Assembly: GCA_964591605.1 (NCBI GenBank)
Contig: CAZQEN010000007.1
Span: 1 to 48,278 of the forward strand
Reading direction: 5' to 3'
Source of the DNA: CAYLLT01 sp964591605
GTDB lineage: Bacteria > Planctomycetota > Phycisphaerae > UBA1845 > PWPN01
Length of the DNA: 48,278 nucleotides
Shown here: positions 9,024 to 17,175 of the stretch, in pieces
Numbering within the stretch: the stretch's first letter is position 1
Layout of the letters: every line of letters starts with the position of its first letter
Translations under genes and position numbers: made by a program
Notes under the pieces: generated by a model
Databases searched by the model: none
Told to the model about the DNA's origin: nothing
What the model saw: only the letters and a program-made list of their open reading frames with translations

Positions 9024-9349
9024 CGTCGCGATCGCGGTATCGCAAGAGACAGATCGTGGTGTGGGCGTTCCCTGCAGAGAGAAGCTCACGCACAGATGCG
9101 GAGTCCACAGCGCAGGCTGTCGCCCGCTACCGAACAAGAGAAGCTGACGCACAGACGCATCGAAACGCCACGCGTCTGCAATGCAGAGGATTTGAGATCT
9201 GAGATTTGAGATGAGGACGGCCGCGGGCAATCTCTTGTCAGGAAAACAAGAAGTTGCGCGTCTGCAGTGCAGAGATTGGAGACGCGGCTTTCCCCTCTGT
9301 GTGCCCGGTGAACTCTGTGGCGCGTCTTTTGTGCAGCCGACGGGTTCAT
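9024..9349. repeat. Gene-free spacer made of degenerate direct repeats
   Basis: About 325 bases without a gene. AGAGAAGCTSACGCACAGAY occurs at 9078 and 9137; CGTCTGCARTGCAGAG occurs at 9173-9188 and 9259-9274; a GAGATTT-type heptad run lies at 9189-9217; and CTCTGTG...CTCTGTGGC at 9295-9321 is the inverse of the CCACAGAG...CACAGAG unit found again at 10521. Open frames here encode only repeat translations such as HRAHRG and are spurious. Confidence 0.75.
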
Positions 9350-10324
9350 TCAGGGCTGGGTCAGGTTGGCCGTGGTGATGAGGTCGGTCGGGACCGGCAC
9401 GACGGGGGGCACGGTCTCCCCGCGAATCACCTTGAGGGCGGTTTCGACGCCCAGTTCGCCCATCCGGTCGGGGTGCTGTTCGACCGTGGCATAGAGAGAA
9501 CCCGCCTTGATCGCCTGGCGGGCCGGCTCGAGATTGTCGTAGGCGCTGACCACGATCTGGCCGGTCTTTCCGGCGGAAGCGATCGCCTGGATCACCCCCA
9601 GGGCCATCATGTCATTGGCGCAGAAAACGCCCTTGAGATTCGGGTGGCTGTTCAGGATCGCTTCCATTTTCTTCTGAGCGGGCTCGGTCATCCACTCGCC
9701 GCTGTCCATGGCGACGACCTTGACCTTTCCGTTGGCCGACTCGACGGCGAGCTGGAAGCCCTTCTTGCGGGCCTCGGCGTTGTCCACGCCGCGGATGCCT
9801 TCGAGCATGGCCACCTCGCCCTCGCCGCCGATCTTCTCGATCATCGCGCCCGCGCTCTTGCGGGCTCCCTCAACGTTGTCGGGGCCGATGAACGCCGCGA
9901 TCTGGAGGCCCGCCGCGCTCGCCGCCGCGGGGTCGATGCGGTTGTCCAGGTTCAGAATGCGAATCCCGCGGGCCTGGGCCTGCAGGAGCGGCTGGATGAT
10001 GGCCTTGGAGTCGACCGGTGCAATGAGAATGGCCGCGACACCCTGGGCAATGACCGTTTCGACCTGGTCGGCCTGCTTGGCCGCGTCGGTCTCCTTGTCG
10101 ATGGCCAGCACGGTCAGGTCGACACCCTGCTCGCGGGCCAGCCGCTCGGCCCCCGCGGCCATGCGATCGAAGAACGGGTTGGTCCGCGCCTTCATGAGCA
10201 GGGCGATCCGTGTGGCTCCGGAACGCCCGGAGTGAGCCCCTGAGGTTCCGCCCGGCGTGCCGTCATTCCTGCACCCGCTGACCCAGGCCAGCATTCCGAT
10301 CGCCAGAAGCATCCGCAGTCGCAT
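9350..10324 (-). CDS. Sugar ABC transporter substrate-binding lipoprotein (RbsB-like)
   Basis: 324 aa from the ATG at 10324, with GGGAGA upstream. The signal peptide ends in lipobox VSGC (Cys18), so the protein is a lipoprotein. The mature part is a periplasmic binding protein type 1 fold: RIALLMKARTNPFFDRM at the start, ILIAPVDSKAI, IGPDNVEGAR, GVFCANDMMALG and SAYDNLEPARQAI are hallmark segments of the ribose/galactose-binding cluster. It should deliver a monosaccharide to an inner-membrane permease, but no ATPase or permease is beside it, so it is an orphan whose partners lie elsewhere or which serves a sensory role. Confidence 0.9.
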   Translation of the reverse strand: MRLRMLLAIGMLAWVSGCRNDGTPGGTSGAHSGRSGATRIALLMKARTNPFFDRMAAGAERLAREQGVDLTVLAIDKETDAAKQADQVETVIAQGVAAILIAPVDSKAIIQPLLQAQARGIRILNLDNRIDPAAASAAGLQIAAFIGPDNVEGARKSAGAMIEKIGGEGEVAMLEGIRGVDNAEARKKGFQLAVESANGKVKVVAMDSGEWMTEPAQKKMEAILNSHPNLKGVFCANDMMALGVIQAIASAGKTGQIVVSAYDNLEPARQAIKAGSLYATVEQHPDRMGELGVETALKVIRGETVPPVVPVPTDLITTANLTQP

Positions 10325-10776
10325 GTTGCCGTCTCCCAATTGAGAATCCCGATGATGCCGTCCGATCCACACCGCAGATCTTACTGCGTGGCGTGTCTCA
10401 CGCAATCGACAGCACCTGCGCGGGCATGGTCACGGTGCGTGATAGTTTGTGGAGCGTCGCTTTCAGAACTCCTCGCGGGAGCGGAGGGCCAGTTGCCCCG
10501 CCAGCTGCATAAAAGAGTCTGCCACAGAGGGCACAGAGACAGGAGTTTCTGACCGCAAAAGTCTCGCTCGACGACAGAACCACGGGTGAGCTCTGAGTGC
10601 ACCTCGATTGGTCGTTGGATCCCGCGGTTGCTCTGTGGCCATAAGGAATGCAGCGTTGGGGTTGAGCCGGCGCCTGTGGCACTCCTCCCGTCGCTTACGC
10701 GAGCGGTTCTGAATGGTGACTCTGGCCGATTGATCCTCATCTGTGGCCGCAGTAGTGTGACGCCGGGAGGTGCGAC
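10325..10776. other. Intergenic region with CCACAGAG-type repeat
   Basis: About 450 bases without a convincing gene. GCCACAGAGGGCACAGAG at 10521-10538 is a dispersed repeat unit that also occurs inverted at 9295-9321. The stretch CGGGAGGT about 10 bases before the next GTG is the ribosome-binding site for the propeller gene. I see no terminator or strong promoter. Confidence 0.55.
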
Positions 10777-12723
10777 GTGAATCGTCATGGCCTGCTGCTC
10801 CTGATGGTGCTGATGCTGCCGTTCTCTTCGCGAGCGGAGCCGACCACTGGTCCTGTCGGTCCCCCGCCGGAGGGCATGCCGCGGATCATCCAGGTATCGC
10901 CCGACTCACTGCCCAAGGCGCGGCTGATCGGCACACCCGAGGTCCGCACGTTGCTGGGTTACACGCGGCGGCTGCTGCACCTCCAGGATGGTCACACTTT
11001 CGCGGTCTTCTCCTACGGTGCGGCGCCGGGTTCCAACGCCCTGTTTCTGGTCGACGGAAACGACGGGACCTCCAGGACCTTCCCGATCCCCAGCAACCAT
11101 CACGCTTCACACGGCAGCGACCTGGGCCACGACGGGCACATCTACACCATGCCCTACGGCAACAGCCGGGTCTACCGTTTCGACACGAAAGCGCTGGCAT
11201 TCGAGACCATCCCGGTCGACGTGCCGGCTCAGGAGCTGACGTGGGAGGCGTTCTGCGCGTCGAATGGACGCATCTACTTCGGGACCTATCCGGGGGCGTG
11301 CCTGGGTGAGTTCGATCCGGCGACGCGACAGTGCACCCTGTGGCCCCAGGCGGCGCCAAACACGAAGTATGTGACGGACTTCGGGCAGCTCGACGCCTCC
11401 CGTGTGCGCTTCCGTGCGTGGGGCCCGGATCAGGTGTGGATGGCATTCGATCCGGCGACCCGCCGGTTGGAGAAACTCGAGGGCCCTCCGCCCCGGCCGA
11501 CGTCCCCGCCCCCCTCGCTGCCCGCGCCGCCCGAGGGTGACCAGCGATTCAGCGGCTCTGTCACGGTCGAGGGCCGCACATTCACCGTGAGCTTCCCCTC
11601 GGGCCGCTTCTGGGAAGCACACCCCGGCGGTGAGCTGCGGCTCCTGGGCGATACGCACGAGCCGGCCGCGCCCTCGTGGTGGCTTGAATCCGTCCCCGGC
11701 GCGGTCGTGGGCATCAGTTATTTCGGCATGACCTTCCGCTATGACCTCAAGACAGGCGAGTTCCGCCACCGCGAGCTCGACAACAAGGTGCCCGGCGGCA
11801 ACGACCTGATGTTCATCGAGGCCGTCACTCCGCGCTGCGTCATCGGCGCGCACTACAGCCAGCAGAACCTCTTTACGATCGATCCGCAGACCGGGCGGAT
11901 CGACGCCGCCGAGGGGATGATCGCCAGCGTCACGGGCGAACCCATGTGCGCGGTCGGTTTCGAGGGCCGGGCGTATCTGGGCATCTATGTCAACTCGATC
12001 CTGTCGCGGTATGACCCCGGGCAGCCGTTTACCTTTGGTAAGAATCCAAAAGAACTGATCGACCTATCGGCTCAATACGCCCAGACGCGCCCGCGGGCGG
12101 CGGTGACCGATGGCCAGCTTGTCTTCATCAGCTCCGACAGCGCGTACAACAAGCTGGGCGGCGCCCTGGCCGTGATCGACCCGAACACGCAGCACATCGA
12201 CGTCTACCACCACCTGATCCGCGATCAGAACCTGCCGACACTGGCGTACGACCCCGCGACAAAGCTGTTGTGGGGAGGCTCGAACCGCTGGGGCCAGATG
12301 AAGAGCCATCCGCCCACCCAGGAGAGCTCGCTGCTGTACGCGTTCGATCCGGACAGCCGGCAGGTCGTGGCCCGGCAGGTCCTTTGGCCGGGGTCGGACG
12401 AGACATCGGTGCTGGCGGTCGCAGACCGCGGGATCCTTCTGGCTTCGAGCGGCCCGGAGGCCGTCCTCTTCGACACCCGCTCGCGCACCATCCTGGCCCG
12501 AGGTCCCTGGCCGGTCGAGATCCCGCGCCGGGCCCGCCGCGGCGGCGACGGACACGTTTACTTCCTCAGCGGCGGTCTGCTGTACCGCTGGAACGCTTCG
12601 GCCCGGACGCTCACCCCGCTCGCCCAGGCACCGGAGTGCAATCATCTCACCGAACTGGCTCTTGGCCGCTGGGCCGTGGCCAGCACCACTTCCATTTTCC
12701 AGGTGGACCTGCCCCCCGAGTGA
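10777..12723 (+). CDS. Exported beta-propeller protein of unknown function
   Basis: 648 aa, GTG start preceded by GGGAGGT. A signal peptide (LLLLMVLMLPFSSRA) is followed by repeated four-stranded blade-like segments: DGHIYTMPYGNSRVYRFD, NGRIYFGTYPGACLGEFD, GRAYLGIYVNSILSRYD, KLLWGGSNRW and DGHVYFLSGGLLYRW. Repeats of the form aromatic-x-F/YD-P/T suggest a seven- or eight-bladed propeller of the SMP-30/NHL-like type. No catalytic residue pattern is evident. It stands alone between an intergenic repeat region and the convergent cyclase gene. Binding or lyase roles are both possible; I do not assign a function. Confidence 0.75.
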   Translation: MNRHGLLLLMVLMLPFSSRAEPTTGPVGPPPEGMPRIIQVSPDSLPKARLIGTPEVRTLLGYTRRLLHLQDGHTFAVFSYGAAPGSNALFLVDGNDGTSRTFPIPSNHHASHGSDLGHDGHIYTMPYGNSRVYRFDTKALAFETIPVDVPAQELTWEAFCASNGRIYFGTYPGACLGEFDPATRQCTLWPQAAPNTKYVTDFGQLDASRVRFRAWGPDQVWMAFDPATRRLEKLEGPPPRPTSPPPSLPAPPEGDQRFSGSVTVEGRTFTVSFPSGRFWEAHPGGELRLLGDTHEPAAPSWWLESVPGAVVGISYFGMTFRYDLKTGEFRHRELDNKVPGGNDLMFIEAVTPRCVIGAHYSQQNLFTIDPQTGRIDAAEGMIASVTGEPMCAVGFEGRAYLGIYVNSILSRYDPGQPFTFGKNPKELIDLSAQYAQTRPRAAVTDGQLVFISSDSAYNKLGGALAVIDPNTQHIDVYHHLIRDQNLPTLAYDPATKLLWGGSNRWGQMKSHPPTQESSLLYAFDPDSRQVVARQVLWPGSDETSVLAVADRGILLASSGPEAVLFDTRSRTILARGPWPVEIPRRARRGGDGHVYFLSGGLLYRWNASARTLTPLAQAPECNHLTELALGRWAVASTTSIFQVDLPPE

Positions 12724-12767
12724 GCCGCGCCGCGAACGCAGACGCCGACGTGGGCGCTCGAGCGGGG

Positions 12768-13775
12768 CTATCGAAGTGCGATCGGACGCAGGGTGAACCC
12801 GGCCGCGGCGCCCTTGATCTTGTTGGTCGCGGCGATGTAGCAGAATTCGTACACCTGGTCGCGCGACAGATCCTCCAGGAAGTGAAGCTCGCCGATGTGT
12901 ACCCCCTGCTCAACGAGGAGATACTGATGGACGGACAGGCCGGTCTTGTCGTCGGGCGGGGGCGGGGCCTCCAGGCCGGAGGTGTCGGAGCCGATCATCA
13001 TGCTTCCGTTCTGCTCGACGAGCCACCTGGCCCCGGCGAGGGTGAGCCCCGCCGAATCGTGCTCGCCGATCCGGGCGTGATCGCTGCCGGTCTGCCCCCA
13101 ATAGCGGCCGGTGCCGGTGCGGATCAGGACCACGTCGCCGGGGTGCAGGGTCGTCTTCTGACGTTCGAGCGTCGCCCGGAGATCATCCACACCGACCGGA
13201 TACCGGGACGGCAGAGCGTCCACGCCCTTGAGCGCCGCCACGTCGATCAGCACGCCTCGGGCGATGATCGGGGGGATGGTCTCCGCCCCGCATTTGCGGA
13301 TCCCCCAGTTTCCGCCCCAGTCGCTCTCGCGGAATCCGTTGTACCAGTGGTTGTCGGCACCGCTGGTGATGTGACCCAGTCCGTCGATCTGCGTCCCCAC
13401 GTTGTCGGAGATGAACAGGGCGCAACTGTGCCAGGCCGGGCCGTCAAGGGGCGTGGGCATGTCCTGCTGGCGTTTAACCCCCTCGGGCGAACGGAAAGTG
13501 ATGATTTCGCCGGGGTTGTGACCCGGCCACTTGTACGATGTACGGTCGTACGTCACACCCAGATCGTACGTCTTGCCGGTTTTCACCAGTCGCACAGCGG
13601 CCAGTCGGGTCGCATCCGTCATCGCGTTGAGCGCCCCGACTTCGTCCTGGTTTCCCCAGATCCACCCATACCCCCTTCCCGGCGTGAAACCAGGCGGAGC
13701 GTCGCGGCGCGTGTCGTCCGCGAGGGCCGGATTTACCAGAAGGACGAAGCAGATACCCCAAATTGCGCGGTCCAT
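12768..13775 (-). CDS. Cyclase family protein (kynurenine formamidase-like metal hydrolase), exported
   Basis: 335 aa from the ATG at 13775, with GGAGG 5 bases upstream. A signal peptide (IWGICFVLLVNPALA) is present. The core shows DNVGTQIDGLGH, the longer-cyclase version of the HxGTHxDxxxH metal motif with Gln in place of the second His, and GDVVLIRTGTGRYW and SDTSGLEAPP further on. The family hydrolyses amide or cyclic bonds (arylformamidase, isatin hydrolase and relatives). It ends convergently 44 bases from the propeller gene. Substrate not predictable; export is unusual for tryptophan catabolism and argues against a kynurenine role. Confidence 0.85.
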   Translation of the reverse strand: MDRAIWGICFVLLVNPALADDTRRDAPPGFTPGRGYGWIWGNQDEVGALNAMTDATRLAAVRLVKTGKTYDLGVTYDRTSYKWPGHNPGEIITFRSPEGVKRQQDMPTPLDGPAWHSCALFISDNVGTQIDGLGHITSGADNHWYNGFRESDWGGNWGIRKCGAETIPPIIARGVLIDVAALKGVDALPSRYPVGVDDLRATLERQKTTLHPGDVVLIRTGTGRYWGQTGSDHARIGEHDSAGLTLAGARWLVEQNGSMMIGSDTSGLEAPPPPDDKTGLSVHQYLLVEQGVHIGELHFLEDLSRDQVYEFCYIAATNKIKGAAAGFTLRPIALR

Positions 13776-13881
13776 GACAGCCTCCGTTAAACTGGGAGAT
13801 GATGTGGAACTCAAAACCAGCCTCGACAGGCCCATCCGTCGCGAGCGGCCCAACATCACCTCTGATTTCATCGAATTGCTA

Positions 13882-13910
13882 TTGACACCACCGTTAACTC
13901 GGACTACATT
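13882..13910 (+). promoter_or_regulatory. Near-consensus sigma-70 promoter for the structured RNA
   Basis: TTGACA at 13882-13887 and TACATT at 13905-13910 are separated by exactly 17 bases. Predicted start is 13916-13917, the first base of the closing stem of the RNA described next. No protein gene on the plus strand follows within reach. Confidence 0.75.
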
Positions 13911-13915
13911 TGGAT

Positions 13916-14162
13916 GAGCTGCGAGACATCGATTACCGGGAGAGAGACCCACATCAATTCTCTCGCGGCTTTGCGCTGGGATGGATGTTGTGCCACCGCT
14001 CCCGGATGAGCGGTGTGTCGCGGGCAGGGATGCTGCCTGCGCGAACGACGTATGGGCGGTCTGCGTCCCGTGGTTCGCGCATGAGTCGCTTCTCGCAAAC
14101 GCTCTTGGGGAACGAAGCAGACGGAAGGGCTCCGGCATGGCTCGGGGCCCTTTCTCGTTTTT
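13916..14162 (+). ncRNA. Independently transcribed structured RNA, unassigned (6S-like size)
   Basis: A plus-strand transcript bounded by a strong promoter and an intrinsic terminator, with no ribosome-binding site or plausible reading frame. The 5' end GAGCTGCGAGA (13916-13926) pairs with TCTCGCA-AAC-GCTC (14091-14104), closing a 189-base domain. Inside are four strong hairpins: H1 13936-13945 with 13959-13968; H2 CACCGCTC 13994-14001 with 14008-14015; H3 13019-type arm CGCGGGCAG 14019-14027 with 14033-14041; H4 CGAAC 14042-14046 with 14073-14077, extended by ATGGGCG/CGTCCCGT. H2 lies at the exact midpoint, and TTTGCGC (13970-13976) can pair with GCGCGAA (14039-14045), so a 6S-like long hairpin with a central bubble is an alternative fold. 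Size fits 6S RNA, but I see no decisive motif and none of RNase P, tmRNA or SRP RNA. Confidence 0.65.
14125..14162 (+). terminator. Rho-independent terminator of the structured RNA
   Basis: Stem AAGGGCTCCG (14125-14134) pairs with CGGGGCCCTT (14143-14152) around the loop GCATGGCT, with one G-U pair, and is followed by TCTCG and TTTTT at 14158-14162. It ends the transcript begun at 13916 shortly before the 3' end of the convergent ldh gene. Confidence 0.75.
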
Positions 14163-14221
14163 ACTGTACGCAGTCCGGGCCCATCCGTGTCCCTGGCGAA
14201 GCGGCGTGTCGACGTGGCGTG

Positions 14222-15187
14222 TCAGATCAGGCCCGCCTGCCGACACACGTCTCGCACGACCTGAGCGGACGCCCGCAGGCCCGCCGTCTCGGCTTCGTCC
14301 ATCGGTACGGGCAACGCCTGCTCGGCGCCATTGCGATTGACGAGGCACGGCACCGACAGGCAGACGTCCGAGATGCCGTGGTAGTCCTGCAGAAGCCGCG
14401 ACACGGTCAGGACGGCGTTCTCATCGCGGCGGATGACCTCGACGATCCGCGCGGTGGCCAGCCCGATCGCCCAGTTCGTGGCTCCTTTGGCAGCGATGAT
14501 CTCCGCCGCGGCCGACCGCACCCGGGCGACGATCTCGGATCGGTCGTGCCCGGTCAGCGCGGCGTAACCGTGTGCCCGGAACGCGTGCAGCGGGATGTTG
14601 CCCACGTGGGCCGATGACCAGAGCGGCAGCTCGCTCTCGCCGTGCTCACCCACAATCTGTGCATGCACGTTCCGGACGGAAACGCCCAGCCGCTCGGCAA
14701 TGAGCGTGACAAACCGCGAGCTGTCGAGCACGGTGCCCGAGCCGAGCACGCGATGCGCGCCATCGGGATGCATCTTCGCGGCTGCATAGGTGAGCACGTC
14801 AACGGGATTCGAGACGATGAGCAACAGGGCCCCGGGTGCGACATTGGTGATGGCCGGAATCATCTCGCGAAAGATGCCCACATTCGTGGCGGCCAGGTCG
14901 AGCCGGGACTGCCCCGGTTTCTGCTTGGCCCCGGCCGTGATGATCACGATCTCCGCGCCGCGGCAGTCGGCGATCTCCCCTGCGGTCACCCGGACGCTGG
15001 GCACGAAGCGCAGGCCGTGAATGAGATCCTTCACCTCTCCTTCCGCCTTGCCGCGGTTGATGTCGATGATGACGATCTGATTGGCCAGGCCGCGGAGCAT
15101 CACAGCGTAGGCGATGGTCGAGCCGACGGAGCCAGCGCCGATCACCGCGATTTTCCCGCCGGTGTGCTCCATGTCTCTGTCCGGCAT
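14222..15187 (-). CDS. ldh: L-lactate dehydrogenase
   Basis: 321 aa. Converts pyruvate and NADH to L-lactate and NAD+ in the cytoplasm. The NAD fingerprint is IGAGSVGS at about residues 15-22; the substrate loop AGAKQKPGQSR carries Gln where malate dehydrogenases carry Arg, which favours lactate; the catalytic His is in GEHGESE, and the substrate-binding Arg follows VLDSSR. AGGT lies 8 bases upstream of the ATG at 15187. The gene is divergent from the AhpD-like gene. Length and motifs are normal for a tetrameric LDH; specificity is predicted from the loop only. Confidence 0.93.
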   Translation of the reverse strand: MPDRDMEHTGGKIAVIGAGSVGSTIAYAVMLRGLANQIVIIDINRGKAEGEVKDLIHGLRFVPSVRVTAGEIADCRGAEIVIITAGAKQKPGQSRLDLAATNVGIFREMIPAITNVAPGALLLIVSNPVDVLTYAAAKMHPDGAHRVLGSGTVLDSSRFVTLIAERLGVSVRNVHAQIVGEHGESELPLWSSAHVGNIPLHAFRAHGYAALTGHDRSEIVARVRSAAAEIIAAKGATNWAIGLATARIVEVIRRDENAVLTVSRLLQDYHGISDVCLSVPCLVNRNGAEQALPVPMDEAETAGLRASAQVVRDVCRQAGLI

Positions 15188-15272
15188 GGAGATACCTCCC
15201 CGTTGAAACGTAAGCCCGTCCTCGGATCATACAACGAACGGGGCCGTGCAGCGAAGATTGGCCATCGCGGCG

Positions 15273-15339
15273 TTGACGGACCGGTCCCTTCCGGGCTATG
15301 CATTTCGAGGGGTGCGGCGTAACCATACCGACCGGTCGG
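15273..15339 (+). promoter_or_regulatory. Promoter with two GACCGGTC palindromes upstream of the AhpD-like gene
   Basis: TTGACG (15273-15278) and TATGCA (15297-15302) are 18 bases apart. The palindrome GGACCGGTCC (15278-15287) lies in the spacer and CCGACCGGTCGG (15328-15339) lies downstream of the start site; they share the core GACCGGTC with centres 51 bases apart, about five helical turns. This looks like a pair of operators for a dimeric repressor such as a TetR-type protein. No such regulator is adjacent. Confidence 0.5.
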
Positions 15340-15440
15340 CATCTTACCTACGGCTGTCGGAGCTGCTCGCCAGGGAGGCGGGTCACGACACCTTCGGGCA
15401 ACGGCGATCGGCCGCCCCATCAACCCAGAGGAGACGCGTC

Positions 15441-15995
15441 ATGCCGCGCATTCAGGCTCCCCCGACCAACTCCGTGCCCCTGCGGGCCCAACCGCTGCTG
15501 GAAGCGGTTCACAACAGCCTCGGAATCATCCCCAACATGGTGAGAACCATGGCCCTCTCGCCGGCGGTTCTGGAAGCGTATCTGTCGTATGGCAAGGCGT
15601 TGAGCAGGGGCAGCCTCCAACCGGCGCTGCGCGAACAGATCGCTTTGACGGTGGCGAGCATCAACGACTGCGGGTATTGTGCGGCCGCGCATTGGGTGCT
15701 CGGCCAGCGCGCCGGAGTATCCGAGGCAGATCTTCAAGGCAGCCTGCGGGGCGAGTCGTCTGACGCCGCGGCGAAAGCTGCCCTTCGGTTTGCCCGCCGG
15801 CTGGTAACGGTTCGCGGCCGAATCGATGCAGAGGACATCGAGCGCGTCCGTCAGGCGGGCTACAGCGACGCGCAGATCCTGGAGATCATTGCCGAAGTGG
15901 CTCTCAACATCCTGACGAATTACGTCAATCTGGCGGCTGGAACAGAACTTGACTTCCCCCCGGTCGAGATCCCGGAGTTGAGCGCCGCGGCCTGA
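15441..15995 (+). CDS. Carboxymuconolactone decarboxylase/AhpD-like protein
   Basis: 184 aa from the ATG at 15441 with AGAGGAG 7 bases upstream. The redox motif DCGYCAAAHW (CxxC plus the conserved His four residues after the second Cys) is the AhpD/CMD active site used for peroxidase-linked thiol exchange. The surrounding helices ALREQIALTVASIN and ILEIIAEVALNILTNYVN are typical of the family. A separate promoter with paired palindromes precedes it, which suggests induction by a stress or small molecule. The 75 codons in frame upstream of 15441 lack a ribosome-binding site and run through the promoter, so they are not coding. Likely role: protection against peroxides or alkyl halide-type compounds; exact substrate unknown. 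Confidence 0.88.
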   Translation: MPRIQAPPTNSVPLRAQPLLEAVHNSLGIIPNMVRTMALSPAVLEAYLSYGKALSRGSLQPALREQIALTVASINDCGYCAAAHWVLGQRAGVSEADLQGSLRGESSDAAAKAALRFARRLVTVRGRIDAEDIERVRQAGYSDAQILEIIAEVALNILTNYVNLAAGTELDFPPVEIPELSAAA

Positions 15996-16016
15996 ACAGG
16001 CAACGCGCGGCCGGGT

Positions 16017-16043
16017 CGGCGCCCGCGTTCGAAACGGGCGCCG
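16017..16043. terminator. GC-rich hairpin between AhpD-like and DinB genes
   Basis: CGGCGCCCG (16017-16025) pairs perfectly with CGGGCGCCG (16035-16043) around a 9-base loop. No long T-run follows, so it may attenuate or protect an mRNA end rather than act as a classical terminator. Confidence 0.4.
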
Positions 16044-16070
16044 GCCTTTGCGTCGGTGAGGAGGTGCCGC

Positions 16071-16646
16071 ATGCAGCATGAATCCCCTGCGATCCCCGAT
16101 GATCAAGTGCCCAGCGCTGCCGATGCGACGTTCGATCATCTGGTACTCACCTATGCCAGTGAAGCCAACAAGCTCGTGTCGCTGTGGCGGGCCGTCCCGA
16201 ACCGTCTGCTGGATTACCGACCGCATGAGAAAGTCAACGATGTGCGGACGATCATGGTGCATCAGTTGCTCAGTGAGCGGCGCTTTTTCGCGGAGTTCAT
16301 CGGGACCGATGAATTGCCGGTCGACACGCTGCTGCCGCCTGATCCGTCACCCGGCACTGCGGCGTATATCGAGAAGTACCTCGCGCAAGTACGGCATCGA
16401 CTGCCGCAAATTGCGGCGGCGACACGCGAATGGTGGATGACCCCGGTGCCGTTTTTCGGGGAGCCGCGCCAACGGATCTGGACATTCTGGCGACGGGTGT
16501 TGCACACCGCCCATCATCGCACTCAGCTTCAGCTCTACCTGCGACTCGCGGGCGAGCATGTGCCCGCGATCTACGGGCCCAGCGGTGACGTTCGATGGGA
16601 AGGGGCGGATCCCACGTACAGCATCGAAGCTGCGAAGCGCGCGTGA
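16071..16646 (+). CDS. DinB family protein
   Basis: 191 aa from the ATG at 16071, with GAGGAGGT 6 bases upstream. DinB/YfiT-type four-helix bundle proteins use three His to bind a metal; here candidates are His in MVHQLLSERR and the pair in LHTAHHRTQLQLYLR, a recognisable DinB C-terminal signature. Many members are bacillithiol- or mycothiol-dependent transferases, others are of unknown role. It follows the AhpD-like gene on the same strand and could be co-regulated as a small detoxification unit. Function beyond the family is not assigned. Confidence 0.85.
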   Translation: MQHESPAIPDDQVPSAADATFDHLVLTYASEANKLVSLWRAVPNRLLDYRPHEKVNDVRTIMVHQLLSERRFFAEFIGTDELPVDTLLPPDPSPGTAAYIEKYLAQVRHRLPQIAAATREWWMTPVPFFGEPRQRIWTFWRRVLHTAHHRTQLQLYLRLAGEHVPAIYGPSGDVRWEGADPTYSIEAAKRA

Positions 16647-16671
16647 GGGTCAAAGCGGCGGCGGGGGAAGG

Positions 16672-17118
16672 TCACGCCCGGGCCGGGGCGGACTTGATCA
16701 CGTCTTCGCGGATGGTGCGGGTCGAGATGCCGAGCGCCTTGAGCGCGGCGTAGCCGACGCTGCCCTTCTCGGCCATGAGACCGAGCAGGAGGTGTTCCGT
16801 GCAGACTTCCCGGCTTTTGAGGTCGCGGGCCGCCTGGATGGCGTGAGCGACGACGTTCTTGAAGTGCGGGGTGCCGGGCAGCCGGCCGAACACCCACGTG
16901 TCTTCCATGCTGTCCTTGATGAGCTTGCGGACCTCGGCCTCGATCTTCTCCTCGGTGAGGCCGTGGTCGCGCAGGATGCGGGCGCCCATGCCGGTGCCCT
17001 CGCGGGCGATGGCAAGGAGGATGTGCTCCGTTCCGACGTATTCCTGCTCATACTCGCGGGCGATCTGGTTGGCCAGTTTGATGACGTTATCCACCCGGCG
17101 GCTCAAATGCTCGTACAT
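16672..17118 (-). CDS. Stand-alone Clp N-domain (ClpC-like) protein
   Basis: 148 aa containing two Clp_N repeats: the first around VGTEHILLAIAREG (residues 28-41), the second around VCTEHLLLGLMAEKG. In ClpA/ClpC this domain docks adaptors and substrates on the AAA+ unfoldase; here no AAA module follows and the reading frame stops cleanly, so it is a free N-domain. It may act as an adaptor, a decoy or a binding partner of a full ClpC encoded elsewhere. It lies on the same strand as the next two envelope genes, 57 bases away, and may share their mRNA. Confidence 0.88.
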   Translation of the reverse strand: MYEHLSRRVDNVIKLANQIAREYEQEYVGTEHILLAIAREGTGMGARILRDHGLTEEKIEAEVRKLIKDSMEDTWVFGRLPGTPHFKNVVAHAIQAARDLKSREVCTEHLLLGLMAEKGSVGYAALKALGISTRTIREDVIKSAPARA

Positions 17119-17175
17119 ATGAAGAACCCGTTCCCGTAATCGGACACGGTTTTCGCGTATCCGTGGTGACCCGAA

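Noticed and set aside
9086..9349. Minus-strand frame encoding HRAHRG-type peptide
   Set aside because: It is a translation of dispersed CCACAGAG/GAGATTT repeats.
13916..14104. Riboswitch
   Set aside because: No plus-strand gene follows the terminator, and none of the known aptamer motifs I could check is present.
13981..14340. Plus-strand frame within the structured RNA
   Set aside because: No ribosome-binding site, passes through the terminator and into the antisense of ldh.
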